From contig JBHGNT010000013.1 in NCBI GenBank assembly GCA_043228905.1, positions 17,484,001 through 17,548,000 of the forward strand: a stretch of 64,000 nt of DNA, read 5' to 3'. Shown piece after piece: positions 1 through 11,876 of the stretch; positions within the stretch are counted from its first letter, which is position 1, and every line of letters starts with the position of its first letter. The DNA comes from Azolla caroliniana (lineage: Eukaryota > Polypodiophyta). The translations under genes and the position numbers were made by a program. Under the pieces are notes generated by a model. It was not told the origin of the DNA. It searched no databases and was given only the letters and a program-made list of their open reading frames with translations.

Positions 1-58
1 TGGTGTAGTTGATCATTATTGTTGTATAGTTCGAGATGTTGTTGCCTCTATAACTGTG

Positions 59-94
<36 letters not shown>

Positions 95-358
95 GTAACT
101 CAACAGCCGTCTGTCAGACGAAGAAGATCTCGAGGTTGTTGCCTTTGAGTATCCTATTGTACTCCTCCTCATCATTAGTGATCTAGTTCAGAGTTCGAGA
201 ACTCCCATGGTTTTTCCCTTTTGGGTTTTCCACGTTAAACACTGTGGCTCTATTTCTCGTTCTCTGCCCCCTCGTTTTCTAACTGCGTATTCTCTTGCTT
301 GTTTCTTTTGCACACAGAAAGGAGCGTGAAACCGGTTATGGTCGGTCGATTCTTAACA
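1..358 (+). repeat. Copia-1 5' LTR (partial)
   Basis: This matches bases 5900-6249 of the 3' LTR and ends in ...TTCTTAACA just before the primer-binding site. It carries a long GA microsatellite at about 62-92, which is much shorter in the 3' LTR. Confidence 0.9.
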
Positions 359-361
359 AAG

Positions 362-373
362 TGGTATCAGAGC
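362..373 (+). other. Copia-1 primer-binding site
   Basis: TGGTATCAGAGC lies three bases after the 5' LTR. It complements the 3' end of plant initiator-methionine tRNA, the usual copia primer. Confidence 0.93.
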
Positions 374-374
374 G

Positions 375-1306
375 ATGGATGACTCGTTCGACGGCATGTT
401 CAAGTTGACCGGCTCCAACTACTCAGTGTAGAAGTCGAAGATGTGGGACACACGGGACTGTCGATGCAATTTGGAGATAAAAGGTCAGACAAGATCGATG
501 CATCGACTTCAGAAGTCATGCATCTGAAGGCGGCAACGTATATAAGGTGTGCTATAGACATGATTCTATACAATAAATTTGATGAAGAGACAAGTGCCGA
601 CGTCCTCTGGAAGAAGATTGGCGTGATGTTCGAAAACAAGAACGTCATGAACAATCTCTCAGTTTTCAGAAAAATCGTGAGACTCTGGTATCAAGATGGC
701 TCCAGCATGGCGGAACATATTAATGCCTTCCAAGGACTGATGAATCAAACCACCTCTCTAGAAGTACCTTTTGCGGACGAGGTATTAGCACTGTTGTTGT
801 TGGGATCCCTTCCGGATAGCTGGGAAATGTTGGTTGTCACATTAGGCAACGTGGGACCAAAAGAGAAACACTTATCCCTAGAGCAGGTGAAGTCGAGCTT
901 GTTGAATGAAGAAGCTCGCTGGAACGACTGAGAGTCCAATACCAACCTGAAGAACCTCATCACGGAAAGTGACACGAATCGAGGGTGAGGTCGAAATCGA
1001 AGTCCCAGAATCGAGATAAGTCGGCGACGAGGTCGAAGTCGGGGGGAAGGCCCACGTGCTTCTATTGTGGGAAGCCGGGGCACTTCCAAAAGAATTGCCT
1101 ACACTTTCTAAAGGAGAAAGGGAGAGCTGATGGTGTAGAGCCGAAGAAAATACCAGATAAAAATAACACCTCAGCAATCGCCACGAGTGAAGAGAAGTTG
1201 TTGTTCATTAGTGAACAAAATGAGGTCAATCTCGCCGACGAAGAATCAACATGGGTGGTCAATTTGGGTGCGTCGTTTCACCTAACCCTCAACCGAAAGT
1301 GCTTCT
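375..1306 (+). pseudogene. Copia-1 gag and start of protease (broken)
   Basis: Translation from the ATG at 375 reads MDDSFDGMFKLTGSNYSV, then a TAG at 429 where copia gags have Trp. The frame resumes at 443-931 (UBN2-like gag, ending in a TGA that replaces Arg). A further frame from 985 has a CCHC knuckle (CFYCGKPGHFQKNC, about 1060-1100). The protease motif near 1255 reads WVVNLGASFH, so the catalytic Asp-Ser/Thr-Gly is lost. The segment is cut off at 1306 by an insertion. Confidence 0.88.
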
Positions 1307-1933
1307 TGATGAGGAGAGAGAGAAAAAGGATAGAGAAGAGAAGAGGAAGAGAAAAGAATACTTCAATATACTATTAGGAAAACAATACAATCCTCTTAGA
1401 CTCCAAAAGTAACAACCCCAAATAACACTACTTTAATATACTATTAGCCAAAATAGTCTTTCCTTCGTCTCTCTTTCTTCGACTAATCTTCTTCTCACTT
1501 CGCCTAATCGTTCTCACTTCTTCTTTTAGATATTCTATTCCCCCTTTTGTCTCTCCCAATTGCTAAGAATACCCTCATATTTATAGGTTTTTCTTTGCGT
1601 TATTCTTGCTTTTTTCTTTTTTTTCTTTCTACATATCCTCGAGTTTGTGTGATGTGTTTTTCATATCATTATTTATATCTCTCTTTGTCAGCTTTCTTAT
1701 AAATCTTTTCTTTTGAAATTTGGATATGAGATGAAGAAGTTATGAGCTTTTTTCTCTGCCTTGCTTTTTCTACCTTTTTTATGTGTTTTTTTCTTTTTTC
1801 TTGCTTTTTCTACTTTTGGAAAACGCCTCTAACTTCATATGCCTTCAATTTCATTCGTCTTTTAACTCTTAAACACCTTAGCATCCGATGCATTTGCCAT
1901 GGTCTTTTCTTACGAGCAAAAATTGACTTCACA
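1307..1933. mobile_element. Solo LTR-like insertion in the Copia-1 protease region
   Basis: A 627-bp block starting TGATGAGG and ending TTCACA splits the protease/integrase reading frame. It is flanked by the direct repeat CTTCT (1302-1306 and 1934-1938). Removing the block and one copy restores the reading of Copia-1 (...NRKCF then SSYKV...). TG...CA ends plus a 5-bp duplication fit a solo LTR. It contains no coding sequence and no match to other LTRs here, so the parent family is unknown. A small non-autonomous element is possible. Confidence 0.7.
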
Positions 1934-3516
1934 CTTCTCATCATACAAGGTCCGAGACCACGTTCTTATAAAAATGGGGAATAAAGGAGCATGTCGAATC
2001 GTCAGCATTGGAGATGTGTGTCTGATGACATCGACAGGGTGCAGACTAGTCTTGAGAGATGTTCGACACATTCCGGAAGTCAGATTGAATCTAATATCAA
2101 CCGGTCGGCTGGATGACAAAGGCTACATGGGTAGCATCCGGAACGGTGTCATGAAGTTTTGCAAGGAAATCCTGATCGTGGCTCAAACCCGGAAAACCAG
2201 CACACTGTACATAATGAATGCTCGATTATGCCGAGGGGAATCAAACGTGGTAGTCGATACAATCGGTGAGTTGTGGCATAAGAGACTATGCCACATGAGC
2301 CAGAAGGGAATGCATATGCTAGCCGAAAAGGAACTCCTACCAGAGGTAAAGAAAGTGTATATGGATAAGTGTGTTGATTGTCTGGCCGGCAAACAAAATC
2401 GAACCTCTTTCCGATCGAGGCCCCCGATGAGGAAGAAAATGCCGTTGGAACTCATGCATACGGACATATCCTACATGGACACGAAGTCTCATGCTGGGTC
2501 ACACTATTTTGTGACCTTCATAGAAATTTGTAGCCGAAAGTTATGGGCTTTCATGTTGAAGACGAAGGATCAATTATTATCTATCTTCAAAGAGTTCCAA
2601 ACGAGGGCCGACAGGGAAATCAGCTGAAAATTGAAGGCAGTCTGAGCAGACAATGGCGGAGAGTTCGAAGAATATTGCCGAGCATAGGGAATCCGGCTCG
2701 AGTATATCGTGCTGAAGACGCTAGAGCTCAAACGGGTTGGCCGAGAGAATGAACCGATCTGTAATGGAGAGGATCCGAAGTATGCTTGCACATGTGAAGT
2801 TACCAAAGACGTTCTGGGTTGAGGCGCTAACGACGACAATGTATGTGATCAATCGATCACCCTCAGTACCCTTGGATAGTGATATTCCACAAAGGGTGTG
2901 GAGCGGCAAAGACGTATCGTACTGACACTTGAGGACATGTTCGTTGTCTTGTCTATGTGCACGTTGCAAAGGACCAAAGGGGGAAGCTAGATCCGAAATC
3001 TCGGCCATGCATATTTCTTGGCTACAACGATGATGAATTCGGCTATCGGCTATGGGACTTAGCCGAGAAGAAGGTGATTAGGAGCCGAGATATCATCTTC
3101 ATGGAAGAGAAGACGATTGTCGATTGGGAGATTGAGAACAAGTCTCCACCTATTGAATCGAGCCAAGTCGACACTCGACCGAATCGAGTAGAAGTCGATT
3201 CGATCGGAATCAAATCCGAGCCAGTCGGCCAATTTAATACTCAACAAAATCGATAACCGACTGGAGAATGAGGGGAACCGGCCAAACAAGGAACCGAATT
3301 CGACTCAGCCGAAGAAATCAAAGAAGAACCGACCGTGTCGAATGGAGGCCGAAGATATCCCCTATGAGAGAGAAGGGCCCCTCGAAGATTTCCGGATGAA
3401 GAGCGTGTACTGCTAACCGATGAGGGGGAGCTGAAAAGCTTTGAAGAAGCTAAACACGATACCCACATCCAAAAGTGGTTAAGTGCCATGCAAGAGGATA
3501 TGGATTCCTTGCATAA
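1934..3516 (+). pseudogene. Copia-1 integrase region (broken)
   Basis: The frame from about 1940 gives the copia linker (GIGDVCL, LNLISTGRLDD) and an HHCC integrase finger (LWHKRLCH near 2274; CVDCLAGK near 2371). The catalytic core then runs (MHTDISYMD near 2455). A frameshift near 2620 and another near 2730 break it. The core ends with MAERMNRSVMERIRSM (2737 on), followed by KLPKTFWVEA and GYNDDEFGYRLWD at about 3020. An acidic linker follows until the insertion at 3517. Confidence 0.86.
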
Positions 3517-4275
3517 TGTGAAAGTGTTTTTAGAATCTAAGCATTGAACATTAGAAGAATATAAAGTATGGATAATTCACATTTGGAGGCTAAGAACACG
3601 AACCAAGACCTTAGGAAGAAGTCAAAAGTAAAAGAGACCAAGAGAAAAGTAAAAAGAGAAAAAGTGGACCATAAAAAACAGTAAAAAAGGAATGGTCATA
3701 ACTCCTTCGTTTTCCACCCAAATATTATGTTTAAATATGGGTTATCTATAGCGTTTTAAATCACTAAATTTGGAGCTTTGATGAGGGAGATATGACGATT
3801 AGAAGGTCGTTGGGTCTTAGCTAAAAATAGGAGATAAAAAGCTTCTAAAAATATCGTGAACGAGTAAGAAGAAGAAATTTATAATAGAGAGGAGGTCCTA
3901 ATAGATGAGGAGGAGTCTTAGGGAAAGGTCTTAGTGGAAGGAGGGGATCCTAATAGAGGAGGAGGATTAGGAAGAAGGCTCTTAGTGGAAGAGGAAGGGT
4001 CTTAATTGTGGGTTTGAGTGATTGGTAGTAAGACGGTCTTTGGTTTCTTAGTTGAATGTGGAGTTTATCTTCTTTGTATTGTCTTGATATTGGAATATCA
4101 TAACAATCTTCTCTTTCTCATCTTCTCAATCTTTTTTCTTAATTTCTTGAGTCTCTCTCTCTAATTCATAGATATCTTGATCTACATAATATATTCTGAG
4201 TCACAACTCCATCTAACCGGTTTGGTCAAGCCCTCATATAGTGTAAGATTACCCTTTATCTTAAACACCCTATCA
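3517..4275. mobile_element. Solo LTR-like insertion in Copia-1 pol
   Basis: A 759-bp block starting TGTGAAAG and ending CACCCTATCA is flanked by the direct repeat CATAA (3512-3516 and 4276-4280). It interrupts Copia-1 between the leader of the reverse transcriptase (...MDSLH) and TELLKGKKALRNKW. TG...CA ends and the 5-bp duplication support a solo LTR. It has no coding capacity and does not resemble the insertion at 1307. Confidence 0.75.
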
Positions 4276-5693
4276 CATAAGAACCACACATACAAACTGA
4301 CCGAGTTGCTGAAAGGGAAGAAGGCACTACGGAATAAGTGGGTATAATACAAACTAATGCTAAGAGATTGCGGAAATCCACCCAAATACAAAGCACGAAT
4401 TGTACTGAAAGTCTTTCAACAAAAGAAGGGTGTTGATTTCGACGAAATATTTTCCCCGATCGTGAACATGACGTCAATCCGAATAGTGTTGAGCATCACA
4501 GCCAGCATGGATCTCGAAGTCGAACAATTGGACATCAAGACTGCATTCCGTCATGGAGATTTGGAGGAAGAGATATATATGCACTAGTCAAAAGGATTTG
4601 AGGAAAAAGATAAAGAGAACCTTGTATGCCGATTGAGAAAGAGCTTGTATCCGGTGAAGTAGGCACCTCGACAATGGTACCGAAAATTCGAATCGGAGGA
4701 GATTTTCTCATCCTCCTGTTGTATCTGGATGACATGCTTATTGTCGTACAGGACCTAAAGAAAATCGGAAGCTTGAAGAAGGCCTTGAGTAGGTCATTCT
4801 CGATGAAGGACATGGGTCCGGCAAAACAAATCTTGGGAATGCACATTGTTCGGGATCGAACAAAGAGATTATTGTGGTTGTCACAGGAGAAGTACATGAC
4901 AAAAATGCTCCAGAGATTCTGCATGGAAAGCGCGAAACCGGTGGGCTCGACAATGCCGACAAACTGTAAGTTTTCTGGAAACCAAAGTCCAAAATCGAAA
5001 ACCAAGAAGGCCGAGATGTCAAAAGTCCCTTATGCCTCGACAATCGGAAGCCTGATGTACGCAATGGTGTGTACAAGGCCGAACATTGGATACGCAGTCG
5101 GCGGGGTCAACCAATATATGAACAATCTTGGAAAAGAGAATTGGGCTGGTGTGGAGTGGATACTTCGGTACCTTAGAGGCACCTCGAGTGTGTGTCTTTG
5201 ATTCGGCTCGGGTAACCCCACACTAGAAGGTTATACGGACTCAGACATGTCGGTTGATGTGGATACCAGCTGATCCACATCCGAATACGTAATGACTTCT
5301 ACAGGGGGAGCCGTTTCGTGACAGTCGAGGCTAGAGAAGGTTGTGACATTGTCGACCACGAAAGCCGAGTATATGGCCGCAACGGAAGCCGGCAAGGAAA
5401 TCATATGGATGAAGGAATTTATCGGTGAGTTGGGAATTTGAGAAGAGGAATTCCGACTCCATCGCGATAACCTGAGGGTCATCCACCTTGTGAAAAATGC
5501 CACCTACCACTCAGGACCAAGCACATCTAGAGGACATATCATTGGCTCCAAGTGCGAGTAGAAGAGAAGGAGTTCGCTCTAGTGAAGATTCACATGGTTG
5601 AGAATGGATCAGACATGTTGACGAAAGTGTTGTTAGCAAAGAATCTGAATGAGTGCCAACAAAGAGTCATATTGATGAAGTACCCCATGCCGG
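4276..5693 (+). pseudogene. Copia-1 reverse transcriptase and RNase H (broken)
   Basis: Reverse transcriptase starts at 4281 (TELLKGKKALRNKWV) and includes QLDIKTAFRHGDLEEEIYM (4525-4585), a stop at 4585 and a frameshift. The palm motif LLYLDDMLIV (about 4718) has the variant LDD where YVDD is usual. RNase H follows with GYTDSDMS near 5230, TKAEYMAATEA near 5360 and a C-terminal MLTKVL near 5620. Stops at 5202, 5271 and 5441 break it. Confidence 0.87.
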
Positions 5694-5706
5694 AGCGAAG
5701 GGGGAA
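5694..5706 (+). other. Copia-1 polypurine tract
   Basis: AGCGAAGGGGGA lies just before the 3' LTR, where plus-strand synthesis is primed. Confidence 0.8.
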
Positions 5707-5708
5707 TT

Positions 5709-6249
5709 TGTTGGGAAAACCAGGTCCCTCCGGATGGGATGAACCGAAATTGATGAGCAAACTTAGCCAAGGCCGAAAATCGATTTCGGAAATCGGGAGA
5801 CTATATTTGTATATAGTCCAAATATGCCCCTTGTGGGCTATACTTGTAAATAGCCATAAAGTTTTTGTAGTATATAAACAACTAGGGCAAACTTTAAGTT
5901 GGTGTAGTTGATCCTTATTGTTGTATAGTTAGAGAAATTGTTGCCTCTGTAACTGTGAGTCAGAGACAAAGAGAGTGAGAGTTGTAACTCAGCAGTCGTC
6001 TGTCAAACGAAGAAGTTCTCGAGGTTGTTGCCTCTGAGTATCTTATTGTACTCCTCCTCATCATTAGTGATCTAGTTCGGAGTTCGAGGACTCCCATGGT
6101 TTTTCCCTTTCAAGTTTTCCATGTAAAACATTTTGTGTCTCTATTTATCATTCTCTGCCCCCTCGTTTTTTGTCTGCATATTAACCTGCTTCTTTCTTTT
6201 GCACCCAAAAAGGAACGTGTAACTGGTTGTGGACGGCTGATTCTTAACA
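5709..6249 (+). repeat. Copia-1 3' LTR
   Basis: This 541-bp repeat runs from TGTTGGGAAAACC to TTCTTAACA. A TATA box (TATATAAA, 5871-5878) is followed 85-115 bases later by a GA-rich tract (5957-5985). The downstream half matches the 5' LTR. Its last third is also recognisably related to the solo LTR at 22549-23268 (shared TGGTTTTTCCC and GGGTTTTCCACGTTAA). Confidence 0.9.
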
Positions 6250-7620
6250 CTTCTAAAGGCATGGTGAATTCTATAATATCTAGTTAACCTCTGAACATTT
6301 CCAACAAATACTTCCAACGCTTCATACCCATCAAATTGAAAATGACAAGTAAATGCATCAATCAATTGTCACATATAGGCATGGAAGACCTCATGATCCA
6401 AAAATGAGGAATTGAAAATCAACGATGGTTTTCCTAAAAACTCATGAAAAGCTCTAATTGAGTGGTGAGTAAATTCAAAAATTAATGGGAAATGATCTGA
6501 TATAATTGACCCATAAGACACTGAAATATCCTAAATCTCTAGTAAAAACCCTTCGGTATGCATTACATACATTCGATCCAACCTACTCCAAGTATCCATA
6601 TATTGAGCCGATTGAAAGGTATAACCAAGTTCATCTCCCTTGATCCATTTCCATACATCCCTTAACATGACTTTAGTCTAAAAAATTCCCCATTATTGAG
6701 CTCTGGTCCATCCATAATAAAGTGGATAGATGTTGATTGATCTGTCTCACAACAAACATTAAAATTTCCCATCAATAAACCCAGTCTACCATTATCAAGC
6801 ACTAAGTTTAGAGATCTCCATAACAACTTTCGTTCTTGTGAAACATTTGATGGATACACACTAACTAACCAAAAAACTTGCTTGCCCTTCATAATATATC
6901 TCAACCATGATAAAGCTTCCAAATTCATCTTAAACAATTACTTCTGGATGAAATTGATCTCTTATAAACATGACAATCCTAGAATAATCCCCATGAACAG
7001 TGTCGGCATAACATAGTGTATAACCCTTAGAATAACTAATTAATCCAACATTACGATGATCTTTATGCTCTATTACACATAAAACATCCCATTTCTCACT
7101 TAACACAATCCTCCAAACCTCATGCATTCTAAATCTAGAATGTTCACAATCCCCTCACATTCTATGTGATGATCTTCATACTTTATTTTTTCCTTTAATT
7201 CGAGAAATCTCCTTCTCATTCACTACTAATGTTTCTGTCATATCTTGAAATAAATTCCCTAAGATTGCATACTAATTACTATGGGAATGCAAAACTCCAG
7301 ACCCCAATGGCTCCGCTTGTGAATGAGGCACCAATTTCCGTTTATTCCAAGGAACATACAAATTATCTTTATTATCAAAAGACAATTTCTTTGGATGGTC
7401 CTCCTAACAACCCCATGGTCTATTCCGCATGGAATTTGTTTGTTGAATCGGTGTTACCTTCTCCATAGATACATTATGCCCAACATTCTTATTAAAGTTC
7501 TTCATCTTTCCAAAAACTATAGACCATTGCCCTTCATCCTCTAGAGTATTTCCATCCATAGATACATTATGCCCAACATTCTTATTAAAGTTCTTCATCT
7601 TTCCAGAAACTATAGACCAT
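6250..7620 (-). pseudogene. LINE-1: endonuclease fragment of a non-LTR retrotransposon
   Basis: Read on the minus strand, an APE-type endonuclease starts near 7178 (MKIIT then NVRGL, with the tryptophan codon now a stop). It continues with EKWDVLCVIEHKDH (about 7085), LLMGNFNVCCETDQ (about 6765), RLDRMYVMHTEGF (about 6570) and SDHFPLIFE (about 6495). Upstream (7400-7600) is a basic stretch with DEGQWSIVFGK, like the segment before the endonuclease of LINE-2. Several stops break it. Copia-1 is inserted at its downstream end, so the reverse transcriptase part is not in the window. Confidence 0.75.
7468..7620. repeat. Tandem duplication of about 87 bp
   Basis: A 66-base stretch starting CATAGATACATTATGCCCAA occurs at about 7466-7531 and again at about 7555-7620 with one or two differences. 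It duplicates part of the LINE-1 leader region. Confidence 0.85.
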
Positions 7621-7845
7621 GGAAGTGTGTTAAAAACACTACTTACAATGGGTGTCAGTGGTTACAATGGAGTATGGTCACCCACTAACTACACTACATG
7701 GTCTCTCTCTCGCTATCGTAATTAGTTTACCCTAATAGTAAGTTTTTAACACTCCAAGCACTACATCTTGGGTTCGAAACCCAATTTTCTCACCTCTCTA
7801 TTATATACTTCATACATATCTCTTTAATTCACTGGATGACACTTT
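7621..7845. other. No gene seen
   Basis: This spacer between LINE-1 and the tRNA-like repeats holds a short CT tract and a palindromic box-B-like sequence (GGGTTCGAAACCC, about 7763). No reading frame or element end is recognisable. Confidence 0.5.
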
Positions 7846-8039
7846 GGAATGTAGAGGTTGAACCCATGACCACTTGGTCTCCATTGAGCAACCTTACCAA
7901 CTGAGCTACATCCATCTGGTTGGTAATTAACATACTCCATAGATATCTCTAATTTCACTAAATGCCATTGTGGAATGTAGGGGTTGAACCCATGACCACC
8001 CGGTCTCCATTGGGCAACCTTACCAATTGAACTACATCC
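7846..8039 (-). repeat. Two tandem tRNA-like units (SINE-type)
   Basis: On the minus strand each unit reads GGATGTAG(C/T)TCA(G/A)TTGGTAAGGTTGC, a box-A-like start. About 40 bases later comes a box B, GGGTTCAACC (plus-strand positions 7856-7865 and 7982-7991), then a 3' arm complementary to the start. The two copies are 126 bases apart, with similar flanking sequence, so the whole 126-bp unit is duplicated. The sequence is too degenerate in the anticodon region to be a working tRNA. A tRNA-derived SINE head is the likeliest reading. Confidence 0.6.
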
Positions 8040-8045
8040 ATCTTG

Positions 8046-11000
8046 TCACTCTCTCTCTTTCTCTCTCTCTCTCTAGTAAAAGCACACAATTATATTAATT
8101 GTATGTAAAATCCACTTAGTTACAACACTTCTTAGTCTCCTCTACCTATCATATGCCTATGTAGCGAGAGGGACGTCTTGTAATGCCACTAAAAAATTTG
8201 AATATGCATTTGAGGAAAAGATCCCCACATGCTTTAACATCCAAAAATTCCACATGAGAATACCTTTCAACTTCTTTATATAGGCTTTCACCCCATGTCT
8301 ATTATCAAACATGAGCATTACGCATATTCCGATTGTTTTGTAGTCCCCAATAACGTAAAAATTGGAACAATATCTCCATCTCATCATTTGAACCATTTTG
8401 AACATATTGAGAAAAAACCCATTCTTGAGGTCTCAAACAACAACGGGTTAAAACTTGCCAAATGTCCGATAAGTACTTCCAAATGGTACACACTATAGGA
8501 CATTTAATGAACCTATGTGTACTATCCTCCAATGGAACTGTGCAAAAGAAACAAGTGCAAGACCCTAGTCCTCGTCTCTTTAAGGCCGAACCTAATGGGA
8601 GCCCACCAATCATGACCTACCATATGAATACCTCACATTCTAATATTTTCCACCACCTTGAATCTTATTTACAAATGTACAATCCCCAATCTAAATAAAT
8701 GATTGAATTGAGATCTCAACTTCTCTTTCCCATGCCAAAACAACACTTGAGAAGAAACAAGAAATTCATTTTGTAATGAATTATAAGATTCTCGATCAGT
8801 TGATGGTCCCCATTCAAAAAGAGATAATGCATCTTGCCATTATCTTACCAAATGTTGTCCACATATAGAATGTTGAATCTTTAGAGGAATACTGAATCCA
8901 TTGAGTAATTACCACCAGGATGCTTGAATCTTTGTTTTCCTGTGCACCAATCCTTTATGCTCAATAAAATATTGCATCATAGATATCCATGGTTGATCTT
9001 GTTGACATATATCTCATAATAATGCAAAATCTGCAAGCCATCAAATCCATTTCCAAATCCAATATTGTTGCACCACCTAACATTTTAGGAGTAGCCAAAT
9101 GGTCCCATGTAATCCATGTAACTCCCATCATTTCTCCCTTCCGCCACAACATGAACCGAATAGGTTGTAATATGTTTTGTAATGCCTTCTTAGTCCAAGG
9201 TAGTAAAGGCAAAAAATATAATAACATGGGTATCTAGATACATTGAACTACTTTGAGTCGTACATGAAAGGGTCATAATTGAGACTTCCAATACATAAAT
9301 TTGTCCTTCAATTTACTACCAATCCAATCAATCAATTGAACATTTGCAACATCAACACCCAATGGATATAACCCAAATGTCGATAAATTGATCCTTGTGT
9401 AATCACTGACTCTCGTCATCCCAAACATTCCAAATCACTCTCTGTACAAGAAATAAGGTGAGACTTCGTCCAATTTATATACAACCCTAAACCCAAAGCA
9501 AATTGATCCCAAACTTGCATACTCCTTTCAAGATTTTCTTTTTGAGGCTTGTAAAAACATAAAAGAATCATCAGCCAATGCTTGTACCACCAATTGTCCA
9601 CCAAAGGGAAGATGCAAACCCACAATATCACCACTAGTTGCAAGATTTGACAACATTACTAACAAAGGATGTGTAACAATAGCAAATAACAATGGGCGTA
9701 GTGGACGTCCTTGCTGCACGGATCTAATAAGAAACACTTTCGAAGTAATTCCGCCATTAAGCATCACACGCGAGGTTGCATTTTGCCCTAGCAAAAAGAT
9801 AAGTCAACACACACGAGGACCAAACCCCATATTATACATCACACATGAGAGAAAGACCAATTAACATGATCATATGCTTTTTCCAAATCTAATTGCACCA
9901 TAACCATTTCTTGATGTGTATGTCGAGCATAATCGATAGCCATTTGAACATTCAAAACATTATGCAATATATTTCTACCTGCAATAAAACCATATTGAGA
10001 TGGATGAATAAGTTGAGGTAAGAATTTCTTAAGTCTGTTGGATAATATCTTTGCAAACACTTTGTACAACCTTCCTATCAATGAAATAGGCCTCCATTGA
10101 TGAAATGACTCCGGAGATGGTACCTTTGGTATCAATTTGATTAAGCCCACCTTCCAGCTCTTAGGCATGAAACCAGAATCCCAACATTGTTGAAACATTT
10201 GTGTGAATGGACCCTTAAGCATGCCATCATACTTCTTAAAAAATTTATTTGTAATACCATCCCAACCAGGGCTTTTACCATTTAGAAGGTGTAACGATAC
10301 CTTTTCCACCTCAGCTTCTTCAAAACCAACATCCAATTCTTGGCAAATATTTGTATTCATGACACACCCAATTACATTATAAAACTCTTGTCGTGCGTTC
10401 AACACATCCTCATTAATAATCAACTTTGGCCCAATCAAATTCTTAAAATGAGTAATGCATAACTCAATAACCTTGATTAGGTCTACAACAATGTCATCCC
10501 CTATCTTAATTTGTACCACATTTGAATGAGCATATGATGGTCTTAATCCTTGAAAAAACATATGAGATTGTGATTGATTATCTATAAATCCCTCCTTTAA
10601 CTGAAGTAGTCTTGTTTGTTGATAACTTTGACAAGACAAATTTTTCACAATGTCTTGTACTTGAACTTGAAGATCCAAAAGCTCTTCATCATGCGGATTA
10701 TTCATCAATAGTACATTGCATTGTGTAAGAATATGTGAAAACTTATCAATCAATTTCTTACGCCTTTTAGCATTAGTCATACCTTACATATGATGAATAT
10801 CACTGATGTTTTGTAGTGTTGTATCCCATGCATGCAATCCTTTTAAAATAACTTGCATATAGGCATCAAATAATGAATGTAATAATAAAGAAGAATTAAA
10901 CCTCAAAGGGACTCGGTCAAGCAATGTTTTGTACATATCTACCCCATGTTTATGAAGCTCAAAACATATGGGAAAATGATCCAATGTCACAACCTCTTGC

Positions 11001-11282
11001 ATAATGCACATATTAAGCATCTCTGGCAAAAAGGATTCATCATGCATAACATACATTCTATCTAACCTACTCCATGTTTCCTTATATTACATAGATTGAA
11101 ATGTAAACCCAAGCTCATCTTGATGCAACCATTTCCATACATCCAACTTCAAAACCTCTGATGCCAAATTGTATTGTGAAATAGATTGTGAAGCATCAAC
11201 ACACATTAAAATCACTCATTAACAAAATAGCATGGCCCACTAATAACCGTGGATACATTGAAGACCATAACTCAATCTGCTT
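8046..11282 (-). pseudogene. LINE-2, downstream part: endonuclease end, reverse transcriptase, zinc-binding domain
   Basis: Read from 11282 down: end of the endonuclease (LMSDFNVC near 11215, TLDHFPICFE near 10970), then the long frame 10780-9839. That frame holds the L1-type signature GWDGITNKFFKKY (about 10265), RPISLIGRLYKVFAKIL (about 10105) and DLEKAYDHVNWSF (about 9890). After a frameshift, the frame around 9794-9528 has RPLLFAIV and ALADDSFMF (catalytic ADD). A zf-RVT-like region (CFFCTVPLEDSTHRFIKCP, about 8535) is near the 3' end. The 3' tail is a GA/CT microsatellite (8047-8078). Frameshifts show it is dead. It joins 21686-22445 across Copia-2. Confidence 0.85.
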
Positions 11283-11734
11283 TGTAAAGAATCGGATATG
11301 ATTCTTGTGTAGCGGAAGAGATGTGTGTTATGTGTATGTGTGAGAGGAACTAGAGGAGAGAAGAGAGAACACAAGATAGATAGAAAAAGGAATACTCAAG
11401 AAGAAGGTGTATATTCACAAGTAGAATAGCAAATACAAAATGTAGCATTACAAGGAGTCACAACCAACTTAGTATGAAGTATGAGGAGGGTGCTTTATAT
11501 ATAGTCACCCTCTCTCTTCATTAACTAACTACAACAACCACTCTCCTTTGGGGAATGTGAAGACTCATAGTCATGGGGAATATGTAACTCATTAGTTATG
11601 TGTCATAGAATATGATTCTATGACTCATAGTTAATGTGTAGAGAGATAGTGGTGTGACTCTTGACCTTTGAGTAATCATAGATTCTCAAAAGGTGTGTTC
11701 ACATGTTGCACTATGTTGAGCTTGATTCTCCACA
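11283..11734 (-). repeat. Copia-2 3' LTR
   Basis: In plus orientation it starts TGTAAAGAATC and ends GATTCTCCACA, next to the polypurine tract. It holds a TATATA box near 11495 and a purine-rich tract at 11338-11373 (pyrimidine-rich in the element's sense). Confidence 0.88.
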
Positions 11735-11876
11735 CGCCCCCTCAAGCTCAACTCGGGTCGGTTCCTTTTGATAGATGTCCGCTTCGGCTGGTATCCGGTT
11801 CGGACGATCTCCGGTGTCCGCTTCGGCTCATACCCAGTTCGGAAGGTATCTAGTTCTCGCTTATACTCCCCCTCAA
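11735..11876 (-). other. Copia-2 double polypurine tract and the segment between
   Basis: The tract beside the LTR (TTGAGGGGGCG on the minus strand, 11735-11745) is followed 131 bases further in by a second one, TTGAGGGGGAG (11866-11876), which overlaps the last codons of pol (LPILRGS). The segment between is made of repeated TCCGCTTCGGCT-type motifs. The same two-tract layout recurs in Copia-3 and Copia-5. Confidence 0.8.

Larger units (their letters stand above)
1..6249 (+). mobile_element. Copia-1: decayed Ty1/copia retrotransposon, left end outside window
   Basis: The order is partial 5' LTR, primer-binding site, gag with zinc knuckle, protease, integrase, reverse transcriptase, RNase H, polypurine tract, 3' LTR, which is the Ty1/copia order. 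Every coding segment carries stops or frameshifts, so the copy is dead. Position 1 aligns with base 5900 of the 3' LTR, so about 190 bases of the 5' LTR are missing. Two TG...CA insertions with 5-bp duplications (1307-1933, 3517-4275) interrupt it. The right flank (from 6250) is LINE sequence, so Copia-1 inserted into an older LINE. Confidence 0.93.

Noticed and set aside
8157-8405. Separate small gene on the minus strand
   Set aside because: It follows the LINE-2 zinc-binding region and is the degenerate C-terminus of the same element.
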